The notes under the pieces are model-generated. The model saw only the letters and a list, made by a program, of their open reading frames with translations, was not told the DNA's origin and did not search any database. Made by a program: the position numbers and the translations under genes. 32,840 nucleotides of DNA from assembly GCA_946186945.1 (NCBI GenBank), contig CAMHPC010000001.1, positions 92,555 to 125,394 on the forward strand, written 5' to 3'. Positions 32,431 through 32,840 of the stretch are shown piece after piece (within the stretch, counting starts at the first letter, position 1; each line of letters opens with the position of its first letter). Source of the stretch: an uncultured Prevotella sp. GTDB taxonomy: Bacteria > Bacteroidota > Bacteroidia > Bacteroidales > Bacteroidaceae.

Positions 32431-32840
32431 TCACTTCAGCAAATGATAGTAACGGGGTTGGTAGTCCTTCTCCACCAGTTCGGGGTGGAACACGGCGATG
32501 AAGTCCTTCAGCAGCACATCGGGCTCCACGGGCGAACACTCGTAATAGGGCGTCTGTTTCATGTTGCAGTAGATGACATGACGCTCGCGGTAGGCACGAA
32601 ACATCTCGTTGCGAGGCTCAGAGGCACGCAGCGCCTCGTAGGAGAAGTCGCCGTCGTGACTGTTGAGTATGCGCCAGTAGTCGGCATTGGCAGCCAGAGA
32701 GTACATCTTCTCCAGTTCCAGGTTTTCGCCCGCCGTCTCATCATCGTCTATCACATACTCAGCCCCTGCATCGCGGAATATCTGTGCCAGGTAGTTCTTG
32801 CCACCCACGGCATGCCAGGTGCCGCTATGCATCTCGCCGC
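32431..32840 (-). CDS. ABC transporter periplasmic substrate-binding protein, C-terminal part only
   Basis: The frame is open to the right edge and the true start lies beyond the window. About 135 residues are visible. GTWHAVGGKNYLAQIFRDAG followed by LEKMYSLAANADYWRI is typical of the C-lobe of TroA/BtuF/FhuD-type binding proteins that work with FecCD permeases. The end (DVLLKDFIAVFHPELV) is the usual final helix region. The internal ATG near 32832 follows GGCGAG in frame and is not the start. It would deliver an iron chelate, haem or cobalamin to the adjacent permease. Confidence 0.85.
   Translation of the reverse strand, partial: GEMHSGTWHAVGGKNYLAQIFRDAGAEYVIDDDETAGENLELEKMYSLAANADYWRILNSHDGDFSYEALRASEPRNEMFRAYRERHVIYCNMKQTPYYECSPVEPDVLLKDFIAVFHPELVEKDYQPRYYHLLK

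Overview
The window looks like a chromosomal segment of a Bacteroidales bacterium, most likely Prevotellaceae. It has a SusC/SusD pair, BACON-containing surface lipoproteins, a BspA-like leucine-rich-repeat protein, C-terminal tails resembling type IX secretion (T9SS) sorting signals, and promoters of the Bacteroidetes form (-33 TTTG, -7 TAnnTTTG). The genus is an inference from style; no rRNA gene is present to confirm it.

Region 1 (1-20909, all minus strand) is a polysaccharide utilisation locus aimed at beta-glucan, most probably beta-1,3-glucan (laminarin-like) or mixed-linkage glucan. It appears to form two transcription units. The upstream unit runs susC, susD, a two-module surface glycan-binding lipoprotein, a BACON-BACON-GH16 lipoprotein, a GH5 enzyme and two GH3 beta-glucosidases, and ends at a 17-bp hairpin at 7396-7434. 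An internal terminator-like hairpin (14622-14667) separates the binding/import genes from the enzymes. The downstream unit has its own promoter (7322-7352). It encodes a 309-residue secreted protein, a 1077-residue GH16 enzyme carrying three copies of the module found in the 309-residue protein, a GH128 beta-1,3-glucanase, and a discoidin/Ig-like protein that runs off the left edge. The first three end in T9SS-type tails, whereas the upstream unit uses lipoproteins and plain signal peptides.

Region 2 (21244-27021) is an arginine catabolic cluster. A divergent ridA faces ornithine aminotransferase, a CtlX-type citrulline hydrolase, glutamate-semialdehyde dehydrogenase and arginine deiminase. 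Together they would convert arginine to citrulline, ornithine, glutamate semialdehyde and glutamate, releasing ammonia without the ATP-yielding carbamate-kinase route.

Region 3 (27184-30720, minus) has a 1063-residue BspA-like LRR surface protein and a 69-residue small protein. Its promoter shares a 20-bp element (one mismatch), at the same spacing, with the promoter of the downstream beta-glucan unit.

Region 4 (30720-31397) is non-coding. It contains a roughly 356-bp element bounded by imperfect ~72-bp inverted repeats (30960-31315), resembling a MITE or structured repeat. Region 5 (31398-32840, minus) has a FecCD-type permease and the 3' part of its substrate-binding protein, cut by the right edge. 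No tRNA, rRNA, CRISPR array, transposase or PUL regulator gene was seen.
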